NCBI GenBank assembly: GCA_023267045.1
Contig: JAHFOB010000007.1
Location: 1 to 46,803, forward strand
Source of the DNA: Candidatus Zambryskiibacteriota bacterium
GTDB lineage: Bacteria; Patescibacteriota; Minisyncoccia; Phycocordibacterales; DATDWN01
DNA length: 46,803 nt
Direction of reading: 5' to 3'
The translations under genes and the position numbers were made by a program. Each line of letters starts with the position of its first letter. Position 1 is the first letter of the stretch. Below the pieces are notes generated by a model that was not told where the DNA came from, made no database searches, and saw only the letters and a program-made list of their open reading frames with translations. This document shows positions 6,871-14,247 of the stretch, piece by piece.

Positions 6871-7899
6871 CTTTCTAACACTTTGGATAGTATTGATATT
6901 TTTTGTGTATCCAAGTCTGATACAAAAAGTTATCAGTCCATCTTTTACAGAAAGAGTGCTGTAGACTTCCCTACTTACTTTTTCTATTAACACAATTTCA
7001 CGTTCTGAAATACGTTCTTTATGATTTTTTTGTAGACGATTGTATAAAAACAAGATACTTGAAAGCGGTTGAACAGACAGTCCGTGAGCCGTTGCTTTAA
7101 GCCAGAGAGCCTGTAGTGCTCGTCCAGTCTCAATATATACTTCTGGGGTTTCTTCGCCTATAACAAAATATCCCAAAGCTGAACTTTGTTTGTATATTTT
7201 TCGTCTTTTAAAAAGAATAACGTGAGCAAGACCTATTTTGTTCAAGATATTTGTTAGTGACCAATTTTGCAGAATTTTGAGAGATATGACGTCAAAAAAA
7301 CTCGGTGAGATGGACCTTATATGCATACCATCGCCAGTTTTATTTAACTCTTCATCAGACCATCGAACATTTTTATAAAAATATGAATGAATTTCTGGAT
7401 TATCCAAAATTAATTCATCCCCCGTGGCCAAAAGATCTGTTAGTTTATGCAATGTCTTTTTGCTAGTCACAAGACCGAAGTTAACTTTGTAATTAGCAAC
7501 GGATTTTTTCAAATCTTCAATGACAGAACGCTCAATTGGCTTGGTTAAAAATGGTGTGCGATCTGTGTGACGATCTTTTATTGGGGGTAGTTTTGGAGGA
7601 TTTACAAATCCCGACTGAGAAAGTGTAAGTGTTGCAATATGATCTGAAGCTGTTGACTGTGGAAATAACTTAACATCTGTTTTATATCCTTTTGCCTCTG
7701 CAATTTGAACTATATTTTCTATGAGTGCCCCGTGAGCTATATATGATGGGTGTTTATCAAAATCATATAGTGCTAGTCCATCAGATGTATTAAAAATATC
7801 AATCGAATTTTCGCCCAGTCTAAAAGCCCACGGCTGAAGGTTATCCCCAGAGGGAGCGTAGACTGCAAGTTCTAGAATTTCATGTAAGATATTCTTCAT
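6853..7899 (-). CDS. Nitroreductase-fold flavoprotein
   Basis: The 348-residue protein begins with LAVYAPSGDNLQPW, the classic FMN-binding start of nitroreductase-family enzymes, and has a DRHTDRTPF segment and a C-terminal GRALQALWLKATAHGL segment also typical of the family. It is about 100-150 residues longer than a plain nitroreductase, like the MoeY and Rv3131-type subgroups. Such proteins reduce nitro groups or quinones, or dehydrogenate heterocycles. Here it lies beside a ThiF-like enzyme, so a role in tailoring a small molecule is possible. It is transcribed against its neighbours; TGATATAAT stands a few bases before the ATG, giving a near-leaderless mRNA. Confidence 0.85.
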   Translation of the reverse strand: MKNILHEILELAVYAPSGDNLQPWAFRLGENSIDIFNTSDGLALYDFDKHPSYIAHGALIENIVQIAEAKGYKTDVKLFPQSTASDHIATLTLSQSGFVNPPKLPPIKDRHTDRTPFLTKPIERSVIEDLKKSVANYKVNFGLVTSKKTLHKLTDLLATGDELILDNPEIHSYFYKNVRWSDEELNKTGDGMHIRSISPSFFDVISLKILQNWSLTNILNKIGLAHVILFKRRKIYKQSSALGYFVIGEETPEVYIETGRALQALWLKATAHGLSVQPLSSILFLYNRLQKNHKERISEREIVLIEKVSREVYSTLSVKDGLITFCIRLGYTKNINTIQSVRKSPQII

Positions 7900-7972
7900 T
7901 ATCGTGTAGATTATATCACAATATTGTCATAAAATTTATTTTCTGATACCTTAATGATACTGTATTTTAAAA

Positions 7973-8012
7973 TTGACTTAAAATTTATTATATAATATAA
8001 CCTCATAGGAGG
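7973..8012 (+). promoter_or_regulatory. Promoter and strong RBS of the first N-acyl amino acid synthase
   Basis: TTGACT (7973-7978) and TATAAC (7996-8001) are 17 bases apart; a TATAAT overlaps at 7991-7996. AGGAGG (8007-8012) lies four bases before the ATG. This Shine-Dalgarno-driven style differs from the leaderless genes around it. Confidence 0.6.
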
Positions 8013-8016
8013 ATCT

Positions 8017-8718
8017 ATGGTATCTGAAACAAAAGGGTTGAAAATTGAAAGTGGGCTAGCAGCCAAGGAGGATATCGAAAAAATCCTTCAGCTAGTTGCC
8101 AGGATCTATCGAGAATCTGGCTACTTTAAAACAGATTCTGTTCCTGTTTCATGGAAAAGTACACTTTTTTCAGAAAACACCTCAATCTTTGTCGTAAAGG
8201 TTAATGGTGTCATTGTGGGCACAGTATCTGTAATTCATGATACTGGTAATATTCCCATGGATTTAGCTTTTCACGATGAACTGGAGATCTTGAGATCTAA
8301 AGGAAAAATCTCCGAAGTTGGAAAATTGGCGATCGATAAGGAACTACTGAAGAGTCTTATTGATGAAAATGGGGGAAAATCTAAAGAGCATGAGTTGTTT
8401 CAGAGAATTTCAATAACTCTTTTTGGACTTGTATATCTTGAGGGGTTGATGAAGGGTTCACGTTATCTGTGTATTGCTGTTCTCGAAAAACACTCAAGTT
8501 TTTACGAAACAGCTTTACTGTTCGAAAAAATAGGTGAACCACGCGGGTATTCAACTTCACCAGATATTCCAGCCACAATTGAGCGCCCCATGGCCCTTGA
8601 TTACAGCAAACGTTCAGAAATTCTTGCAAAGAATGGTGGACGGATCAACATGTTCTATGACGCTATGGCGCGAATGGTGCCAGAGCTGAAAAGTAAGTTC
8701 AGAACAAACACTGATTAA
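8017..8718 (+). CDS. FeeM-like N-acyl amino acid synthase (GNAT fold)
   Basis: N-acyl amino acid synthases move a fatty acyl chain from acyl-ACP to an amino acid. The 233-residue product carries the family landmarks: VVGTVSVI in the central sheet (here VIVGTVSVI), the segment PMDLAFHDELEILRSKGKISEVGKLAID, and a C-terminal GSRYLCIAVLEKHSSFYE stretch that aligns with the FeeM/autoinducer-synthase fold. Unlike its neighbours it has a textbook Shine-Dalgarno sequence and its own hairpin terminator, so it is a separate unit. A carrier protein and a second, diverged synthase follow. Acyl donor and acceptor cannot be read from sequence. Assignment is by motif recall without a search. Confidence 0.8.
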   Translation: MVSETKGLKIESGLAAKEDIEKILQLVARIYRESGYFKTDSVPVSWKSTLFSENTSIFVVKVNGVIVGTVSVIHDTGNIPMDLAFHDELEILRSKGKISEVGKLAIDKELLKSLIDENGGKSKEHELFQRISITLFGLVYLEGLMKGSRYLCIAVLEKHSSFYETALLFEKIGEPRGYSTSPDIPATIERPMALDYSKRSEILAKNGGRINMFYDAMARMVPELKSKFRTNTD

Positions 8719-8753
8719 CCAGCAACTATAGAACTGTTGCTGGTTAATTTTTT
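8714..8753 (+). terminator. Hairpin terminator after the first synthase gene
   Basis: ATTAACCAGCAAC (8714-8726) pairs perfectly with GTTGCTGGTTAAT (8736-8748), followed by a T run. The stop codon of the synthase lies inside the stem. Confidence 0.9.
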
Positions 8754-8819
8754 AATTTCGTGATAGTATTTCACTTACTCAGCAAGTAAAGATAATCTTT
8801 ATATTTTACCCAAAATCCA

Positions 8820-9065
8820 ATGCAAATTGACCAATACGTGTTCCATGTAGTATCTGATACTCTGAAGGTCCCAAAAGAAAAAATAACTAACCAAGAAAAA
8901 CTACTAGATTTAGTCCAAGACTCTATTCAACTGTTTGAACTTTTAATGCGTTTTGAGAAAGAACTTGGTAGAAACTTTGACTACGATGAAGTTGCTAAAA
9001 TAGAAAGTGTCGGAGACATAATAAAATATGCCCAAAAACTAGGCTTGCAAACTGTCAAGATTTAG
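8820..9065 (+). CDS. Acyl carrier protein
   Basis: The 81-residue acidic, helical protein has the carrier motif DSIQLFEL with Ser35 as the expected phosphopantetheine site, in place of the usual DSL, followed by LLMRFEKELG. Helix IV (IESVGDIIKYAQKLG) is also typical. It stands between two FeeM-like synthases, five bases before the second one, as FeeL stands beside FeeM in known N-acyl amino acid clusters. No fatty acid synthase genes are in the window. A dedicated role with the synthases and the local phosphopantetheinyl transferase is the simplest reading. Confidence 0.88.
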   Translation: MQIDQYVFHVVSDTLKVPKEKITNQEKLLDLVQDSIQLFELLMRFEKELGRNFDYDEVAKIESVGDIIKYAQKLGLQTVKI

Positions 9066-9070
9066 AGTTT

Positions 9071-9664
9071 ATGTATCGCTACGAAATAGCAAAAAATGAA
9101 GACGAAAAGCGAGCGGTATTGCCACTTATAAAAAAACTCTACGTTGAACAGGGGTATATCTCGAAAGATAGTGAGAATAATTCGTTTACTACATTTTTGC
9201 TTTCGCCATTTACCCAAGTCTTTATGGGATACGCAAATGATGTTTTATTTGCCACAATATCCTTGGTACCAGATTCAGATCTGGGCTTGCCTATGGATGA
9301 TTTGTTCAAAGATGAGCTAAAACCCTTTAAACAAAAGAAAATAGCAGAAGTAACTCAATATGCTGTTGATCATGAAACTTTAAAAGAACAAGACAAAAGT
9401 TTAACTCAAATTGGCCAGTTTATGTCTTCAGTACCACTTTTGAAAATAGTCTTGAAAACTGCCAAAGAAAAAAAGATTGATTATCTCTGTATTGCTATAA
9501 ATCCAAAACACGATCCTTTTTATAAAAGTATTGGATTTGTTTCAATTGGGGAGTTAAAATATTATCCAAAAGTAAATAATGCCCCTGCTCTGCCAAGAAT
9601 TTTGGACATCACAACCTTAGAAAATAATGAAAAATTGCCAGGATTTCTAAAAAATTTAGACTAG
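9071..9664 (+). CDS. Second FeeM-like N-acyl amino acid synthase (GNAT fold)
   Basis: The 197-residue product has the same ordered landmarks as the gene at 8017: a sheet segment ending in ATISLVPDS, then GLPMDDLFKDELKPFKQKK with IAEVTQYAVD, and DYLCIAINPKHDPFYKSIGF near the C-terminus. It is about 35 residues shorter and much diverged, so the pair is an old duplication or two separate acquisitions. It is co-transcribed with the acyl carrier protein. Its 3' end overlaps the convergent esterase gene by nine bases. Acyl-acceptor specificity is unknown. Confidence 0.8.
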   Translation: MYRYEIAKNEDEKRAVLPLIKKLYVEQGYISKDSENNSFTTFLLSPFTQVFMGYANDVLFATISLVPDSDLGLPMDDLFKDELKPFKQKKIAEVTQYAVDHETLKEQDKSLTQIGQFMSSVPLLKIVLKTAKEKKIDYLCIAINPKHDPFYKSIGFVSIGELKYYPKVNNAPALPRILDITTLENNEKLPGFLKNLD

Positions 9665-10351
9665 ATTTTTGAAAACGTGTTTTATTGTATCAAACCACAG
9701 AGCATATCCTAGGTCGTTTGGGTGAGCCTTATCTATCGAAAAATATTTTTTCTTGTCTAGCAAAAGTCTACTGAAATCTTGAGAGGTTATGACACAGAAA
9801 TGCAACTTACCTATCTTAGTAAACAATTCTTCTACTTTTTTTGCTCTCCAATTAAGAATACCTGTAAGTGGAAAATGGTACATCGGCAATAAACCGGTAT
9901 TGTGTGGCGGAACTAAAATTATTCGCTTTGCATGATTTTTCAAAAGAGAAAGTAAATCTTCAAGTGTTTTTTCTAAACTATCTATATTAGTCATTTTTAT
10001 CACATCCATCCCACCAAGAATAGCAATAGCCATATCATAATTTTTCAAATCTTTACTCTTTAGATATTCCAGAACTTGTATAGTATTTAAGCCATTTTTA
10101 CAATAGTTAGTGATAAGAGCAGTAGGTAAATTTTGTCCTAATAATCCAAAAAATGAACTATCTGGAGATGTTGATCCAACACCAACTCCTATACTGTCTC
10201 CTACACATAAAATACGAATCGTGGGATTTTGTGGATGTTGATTAAAAGCTGTAGTTTTTTTGCCTACAAACTTTGCTATCAGTCCAAAATATACAATCCT
10301 ACCGACATAAATTGCAAGGAAAATGACAAGAAAACTAACTAATAGGGTCAT
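9656..10351 (-). CDS. SGNH/GDSL-type esterase, membrane-anchored
   Basis: The 231-residue product starts with a hydrophobic segment (residues 2-18) and carries SGNH blocks: CVGDSIGVGVG with the nucleophile serine, a glycine in ILGGMDV, and the Asp-His dyad in DKAHPNDLGY near the C-terminus. These enzymes cleave or transfer acyl esters. Anchored at the membrane next to acyl-transfer genes, it could release, trim or transfer the acyl product, but that is inference. A TATTAA box lies about ten bases upstream of the ATG. Confidence 0.85.
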   Translation of the reverse strand: MTLLVSFLVIFLAIYVGRIVYFGLIAKFVGKKTTAFNQHPQNPTIRILCVGDSIGVGVGSTSPDSSFFGLLGQNLPTALITNYCKNGLNTIQVLEYLKSKDLKNYDMAIAILGGMDVIKMTNIDSLEKTLEDLLSLLKNHAKRIILVPPHNTGLLPMYHFPLTGILNWRAKKVEELFTKIGKLHFCVITSQDFSRLLLDKKKYFSIDKAHPNDLGYALWFDTIKHVFKNLV

Positions 10352-10381
10352 GTTGTGTTTAATACTACTCTCAATTTTAGT

Positions 10382-10410
10382 TTGTCACAACCAAACAAAT
10401 TTACTATAAT
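10382..10410 (+). promoter_or_regulatory. Promoter of the DedA-like gene, leaderless
   Basis: TTGTCA (10382-10387), a 17-base spacer and TATAAT (10405-10410) stand six bases before the ATG at 10417. Confidence 0.65.
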
Positions 10411-10416
10411 CAGTCG

Positions 10417-10971
10417 ATGGAATTGACTGTCTATGGCATTTTTATAGCTTCGTTCTTTCTTGGAGAAAACGTTACAATACCTGCATTTGTTCTAGCTAAT
10501 CAAGGTTACGTAAGCATCTGGGTCGTATTGGTTGCGACATACTTAGCGTCACTGTGTGCTGACATTTTTTGGTATGGAATCTGTTACTTTTTCTTCAAGA
10601 AATTTGATTTGGAAAAATGGTATAACAAAACTCATATTTCTAATCAGAGAATTTATAAATTCATCCTTGAAAAGCATACTTTTGTATCAATAACTTTTAT
10701 AAAATTTCTCGTCGGCTTACGACTCATACTTACGCTAGCTTTAATTTTGATAAAAAAGTTTTCTTTCAAAAAGTTTGTACTTTTTAGTGCATTAAGCAAC
10801 ATCGTTTTAATTGCAGGATTATCTATATTGGGATTACTGATAAGTCATGGATTGAATCTACTTCCAATTTATCGAGGAGTCTCTAGTATAGTCACTATTG
10901 TTATTATATCTTTACTTATAGTAAATATTCTGCCACTATTTTTGAAATCATATCTATCTAAAAATAACTAG
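10417..10971 (+). CDS. DedA/SNARE-associated family membrane protein
   Basis: The 184-residue protein has about five hydrophobic segments. Its layout GENVTIPAFVLANQG ... DIFWYGICYFFFKKF ... FLVGLRLILTLALIL matches the DedA family, where members flip or transport lipid carriers such as undecaprenyl phosphate and phosphatidylethanolamine. Charged residues typical of the family, an acidic residue in the first re-entrant region (E18) and arginine (R101), can be seen. It is the first gene of a plus-strand run, five bases before the methyltransferase. A second DedA-like protein is encoded at 14518. A role in moving the acylated product or its lipid carrier is possible but not shown. Confidence 0.78.
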   Translation: MELTVYGIFIASFFLGENVTIPAFVLANQGYVSIWVVLVATYLASLCADIFWYGICYFFFKKFDLEKWYNKTHISNQRIYKFILEKHTFVSITFIKFLVGLRLILTLALILIKKFSFKKFVLFSALSNIVLIAGLSILGLLISHGLNLLPIYRGVSSIVTIVIISLLIVNILPLFLKSYLSKNN

Positions 10972-10976
10972 CCGAC

Positions 10977-11600
10977 ATGGAAAGTGAAATGCCTTACGAG
11001 TTTAGACCAGCAATCAATAAACGTTTTATACGTTTTTTCTATGATCTGTGGTGTTCGTTAGGAAATTTAGGTAAACATTTCAAATTACACGTTATACAAT
11101 CGGCAGGAATTAGAGATGGCGACACTATCCTAGATATAGGATGTGGTACTGGAGTTTTATTGAGAGAAGTTTCAAAAAAATACAAAAATCTAGAGCTCGT
11201 GGGCGTTGACCCAGATAAGGAAGTCTTAGATATTGCAAGAATACGTTTGGAGAAATCAGGTGTCAAAGCAACGTTATATTCAGAATATGCTGAAAATTTG
11301 TCACTTGTTTCTAATTCAGTTGATGTTGTTATTTCTACTCTGTGTTTCCATCACATGCCAAACGACATAAAACAACAAGCATCAAGAGAAATATACAGAG
11401 TTTTAAAACCGTCAGGCACTGTTGTTGTAGCTGACTTTGGTCCAGGCAGAAAATCCCCATATTGGTTTGAGAAGAAAGAGTATATGGAAGGAAATCAAAA
11501 GGGTCTAATTCCTATATTTTTAAAAGAAGCTGGATTTCGTAACGTGAATGAAGTTGGAAAACATTTTCCTGGTGTAAGTATTATAAAAGGACAGAAATAG
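10977..11600 (+). CDS. SAM-dependent methyltransferase (class I)
   Basis: The 207-residue product has motif I DIGCGTG (about residues 45-51), the acidic end of strand 2 (VGVDPDKEV), motif II DVVISTLCFHHM and the RVLKPSGTVVVADFG segment of UbiE/COQ5-like enzymes. It would methylate a small molecule or lipid. It follows the DedA-like gene by five bases and precedes the C39-like peptidase gene, so it is part of the same run. The substrate is unknown. It is not a ribosomal or tRNA methyltransferase that I recognise. Confidence 0.85.
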   Translation: MESEMPYEFRPAINKRFIRFFYDLWCSLGNLGKHFKLHVIQSAGIRDGDTILDIGCGTGVLLREVSKKYKNLELVGVDPDKEVLDIARIRLEKSGVKATLYSEYAENLSLVSNSVDVVISTLCFHHMPNDIKQQASREIYRVLKPSGTVVVADFGPGRKSPYWFEKKEYMEGNQKGLIPIFLKEAGFRNVNEVGKHFPGVSIIKGQK

Positions 11601-11636
11601 AGCCAATTCTAGTATGTTATGATATCCTGTAATACT

Positions 11637-12194
11637 ATGACTGAAAATCTTAAGACAAATTTGCCGAGTGTTGCGTACATTGGATTAAAAGATATTCCTC
11701 TAGTGACCCACCAGTCACGTATTAGATGTGGTTATTATACTGCAGAGTGGATAGCTAGAGCCATAGGACTCCATCCTAAACCAGCCAATGAAATAATCAG
11801 AGGGCCTTTGTGGTTTGACATTTTTCGCCCTGTTCTACCAAGAGATATGATGGCCATATTTAAATTTCGAGGGATGGATAGTGTTCAGGTAGATTTGAGC
11901 AAATTTTCTGTTTCTGAAAGAGCTAACTGGATTAAAAACGAAGTGACAATAAAGAGAAAACCACCGTCTATTTTGATAAGAAAAAAACCGCTACACTGGA
12001 TAGCCATAGGTGGGTATGACGATGAGAAAAAAATTTTCTATATATATGATTCATCTTTTGGACTAAATTCGACAAATCCAAATCTACCTATAGGAAATTC
12101 AACTATAAAATACGAGGATCTAGATAAGTTATGGACTGGCGGCTGGTTTCTGAACTATAGAGCAATAGTTATTAACACAGACAATCTAAACTAA
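11637..12194 (+). CDS. C39-like papain-fold cysteine peptidase
   Basis: The 185-residue product has a plausible catalytic set in the right order: a glutamine five residues before the cysteine in THQSRIRCGYY, the histidine of PLHWIAIGGYD and the aspartate of YIYDSSFG. This spacing fits the peptidase C39-like family, whose members cleave double-glycine leader peptides or cell-wall-linked peptides. No signal peptide or ABC transporter domain is present. The frame opens at 11619, but a TGTTATGAT box upstream favours the second ATG at 11637. It ends the acyl-carrier block. Whether it acts on a peptide precursor or is a transglutaminase-like or amide-forming enzyme is open. Confidence 0.6.
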   Translation: MTENLKTNLPSVAYIGLKDIPLVTHQSRIRCGYYTAEWIARAIGLHPKPANEIIRGPLWFDIFRPVLPRDMMAIFKFRGMDSVQVDLSKFSVSERANWIKNEVTIKRKPPSILIRKKPLHWIAIGGYDDEKKIFYIYDSSFGLNSTNPNLPIGNSTIKYEDLDKLWTGGWFLNYRAIVINTDNLN

Positions 12195-12364
12195 TTTTAC
12201 AAAATCTAAGTAATCCACAGGTATCTAGTAAATCTTATTGAAATATCCTGGGTGTGTTGTATAATTCTATTAATACTTTATAAATAATTTAAGCTCTTTG
12301 ATTTTTGGTTGTTCTTTGAGCATACGTTATTTAATCCCGTTTATTATTAAAATAATATTTGTTC

Positions 12365-12940
12365 ATGAAGAACCTTCACAAAAATAAGCATTTTGAATCG
12401 CTCGTAGCTTGGGTAGCATTTATTGTCATTATTACTCTTGGTCTCATGTGGGTAGCCTCCAAAGAAAATGATTCGATAATAGCAAACCAGTATCTCTCCT
12501 CTCAAAAAACAACAAAAGTATCTACTAAAAAAGTTGATTCTTCTGTTAACGGCATAATAGCTGGAATAGCTAACGCCTCAATATTTGAATCATATTTGAA
12601 TAAGACAGGTGTAAACAATGAAATCAGTGGAACTGGACCTTATACAGTTTTCGTTCCAATCGACTCTTCTTTTGGACATCTAAAAGCAGGGACTGTTTCT
12701 GGCTTGAGTGCAACTGAACAAAAAAGACTAGTGGAGTATCACGTTGTTCCTAATAGAGTGGTAGATGGAAGTGTGGCTTTTGGAACCATAACTTCACTTT
12801 CTAGAGATATCCTAAATCTAGACGCAAAAAATCCGACAAAGACTCTCATGGTAAATAGTTCTAAAGTGGTTGGATCATACAAGGCTACAAACGGTATAGT
12901 TTATCTAATAAGCGAAGTTCTACTCCCCCCATTAAAATAG
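12365..12940 (+). CDS. Fasciclin-domain surface protein
   Basis: The product (191 residues from the ATG at 12365) has an N-terminal membrane anchor (residues about 12-32), a short Ser/Thr/Lys linker and one fasciclin (FAS1) domain, recognised by GPYTVFVPIDSSF, LVEYHVVPNRV and the final NGIVYLISEVLLPP. FAS1 domains mediate adhesion at the outer face of the membrane. The frame could start at a TTG six bases earlier, but the ATG is more likely. A hairpin terminator follows. The 170 bases upstream are AT-rich and hold no feature I can support. Confidence 0.9.
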   Translation: MKNLHKNKHFESLVAWVAFIVIITLGLMWVASKENDSIIANQYLSSQKTTKVSTKKVDSSVNGIIAGIANASIFESYLNKTGVNNEISGTGPYTVFVPIDSSFGHLKAGTVSGLSATEQKRLVEYHVVPNRVVDGSVAFGTITSLSRDILNLDAKNPTKTLMVNSSKVVGSYKATNGIVYLISEVLLPPLK

Positions 12941-12960
12941 CTCTGTTTGATATACGGAAC

Positions 12961-12987
12961 AAAAATCCCCAGACAATGGGGATTTTT
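12961..12987. terminator. Bidirectional terminator after the fasciclin gene
   Basis: AAAAATCCCC pairs with GGGGATTTTT around a seven-base loop. T runs exist on both strands. The T run also merges into the promoter of the next gene. Confidence 0.85.
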
Positions 12988-12995
12988 GTTATTAT
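12987..12995 (+). promoter_or_regulatory. Extended -10 promoter, leaderless ytxJ-like gene
   Basis: TGTTATTAT is followed by six bases (TGATAG) and the ATG at 13002. Confidence 0.65.
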
Positions 12996-13001
12996 TGATA
13001 G

Positions 13002-13322
13002 ATGAACAAATTTCTTGAGACTACACATCTTTCGGAAATACTGGAGAAGTCAGAGAAAAATCCCGTGATTATTTTCAAATATTCCAGAGAATGCAACAGT
13101 AGCACTAGACTTTCTCTCGAGTTGGAAAAAATTATGGACCAAAAAAAATTAACACTGCCTATTTATAGAGTAACAGTCCAGACTCAAAGAGTTCTCTCCA
13201 ACAGAATAGAAGAGTGGTTTCAAATAAAACACGAATCCCCTCAAATAATCGTAGTTAAAAATGGAAGAGTCTTATACACTGCTCACCATAGTGGAATAAA
13301 ACTAGAGGATTTTGCAAAGTAA
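13002..13322 (+). CDS. ytxJ: YtxJ-like monothiol thioredoxin-fold protein
   Basis: The 106-residue product matches the YtxJ (bacillithiol-system redox) family along its length: FKYSRECNSST with a single cysteine, YRVTVQTQRVLSNRIEEWF, then the conserved HESPQIIVVKNG and the HHSGI end. YtxJ is proposed to remove bacillithiol from protein thiols. No bacillithiol synthesis genes are seen in the window, so the small thiol used here is unknown. The mRNA is leaderless. A short hairpin terminator follows directly. Confidence 0.85.
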   Translation: MNKFLETTHLSEILEKSEKNPVIIFKYSRECNSSTRLSLELEKIMDQKKLTLPIYRVTVQTQRVLSNRIEEWFQIKHESPQIIVVKNGRVLYTAHHSGIKLEDFAK

Positions 13323-13344
13323 AAAAGCCCCGATGGGCTTTCTT
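13321..13344. terminator. Bidirectional terminator between ytxJ and the DUF378 gene
   Basis: AAGCCC pairs with GGGCTT around CGAT. A T run follows on both strands, six T in the minus direction. Confidence 0.8.
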
Positions 13345-13366
13345 ACAAAGACAAACTAAAATAAAA

Positions 13367-13579
13367 CTACATTGACATCCCTGCTTTTGCCTCACAGTTT
13401 TTGCATCGGCTCTTGTGTGTCAAAGCTTCATAGATAGCAGAAAGTCCTACTAGAACGTAAACGATCATAGCTATCGATGAACCCAACTTATCAACTAGGT
13501 TAATCCCAAAAGCTACAAGTCCCCAGTTTAGACCACCGATTATGAGTAGAATAAAACTGATTGTGTGTAATGATTTCAT
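13367..13579 (-). CDS. DUF378 small membrane protein
   Basis: The 70-residue product has two membrane segments and the family hallmark IGGLNWGLVAFG, followed by VDKLGSS and VLVGLSAIYE. This is the YuzA/DUF378 family of unknown function. The C-terminal tail adds CKNCEAK, a cysteine pair that is not part of the core and could bind metal. TATAAT lies about 45 bases upstream, so this gene has a short leader. Confidence 0.9.
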   Translation of the reverse strand: MKSLHTISFILLIIGGLNWGLVAFGINLVDKLGSSIAMIVYVLVGLSAIYEALTHKSRCKNCEAKAGMSM

Positions 13580-13680
13580 AAATGAACTTATTTTCTATTA
13601 AAGACTAATAATTCTCACGACCATTATTATACAATATATAAAAAGATATTAAAACCCTATCTGTGTATATTTTGGTGTAG

Positions 13681-14244
13681 CTAAAATGCTCTTGGTGGGC
13701 CCTTTATCCATTTATCGCCTATTTCGTTGTGTTGACTGAATATAACCCTTCGAACTTTCTCTGGATTACCGACTGAAGTCATATAAAAGTCTACATTATC
13801 CTCACCCGCCGTCTGAACTTTTATATCACCGAAGTTCAGAAGTGTTGGTAGAAATCCACGGACATCTATTGTTACATCCTGTATTTTGTCAAAACGTAGG
13901 TTGGAAATACCTCTGTCAAAAATATTTCTCTGTTCAACAGCGATAATGCGTTTTCCAGTAACATACCAGACATCCAGATAATACTTCGTCCAATTTACAA
14001 AAAATGAAAGCCATAATGCCAACAACCATATGCAATAGAAAAACAAAAACAGAGCAGGAACATTGCCAGGTAGATTTATTTCGAGCATGCCCGGTACAAA
14101 CATTTTAAAAAGAGTAAATATAATAAAAGGCAGAAAAGCCGAAAATAAAAGAGCAACGGCACTGCTAGCGAAAACTATCCAGTGTTTGCGAACCTCTATT
14201 ATTACTTGCTCGTCTGGATCAAGATTTAAAATATCGTATGACAT
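13681..14244 (-). CDS. Bacterial PH-domain (YdbS/DUF304) membrane protein
   Basis: The 187-residue protein has an N-terminal HWIVFASSAV membrane start, a second membrane span at about residues 60-85 and a beta-rich bPH2 domain (YYLDVWYVTGKRIIAVEQRNIFDRGI, then LRFDKIQDVTI and FGDIKVQTAG). This is the common bPH2 family found next to membrane proteins; its role is unknown. It starts three bases after the stop of the 82-codon gene upstream, so the two form an operon. Confidence 0.85.
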   Translation of the reverse strand: MSYDILNLDPDEQVIIEVRKHWIVFASSAVALLFSAFLPFIIFTLFKMFVPGMLEINLPGNVPALFLFFYCIWLLALWLSFFVNWTKYYLDVWYVTGKRIIAVEQRNIFDRGISNLRFDKIQDVTIDVRGFLPTLLNFGDIKVQTAGEDNVDFYMTSVGNPEKVRRVIFSQHNEIGDKWIKGPPRAF

Positions 14245-14247
14245 GGT

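Noticed and set aside
5420-7899. Azole-forming (TOMM) RiPP cluster
   Set aside because: ThiF and nitroreductase-like partners fit, but no YcaO protein and no precursor peptide were found.
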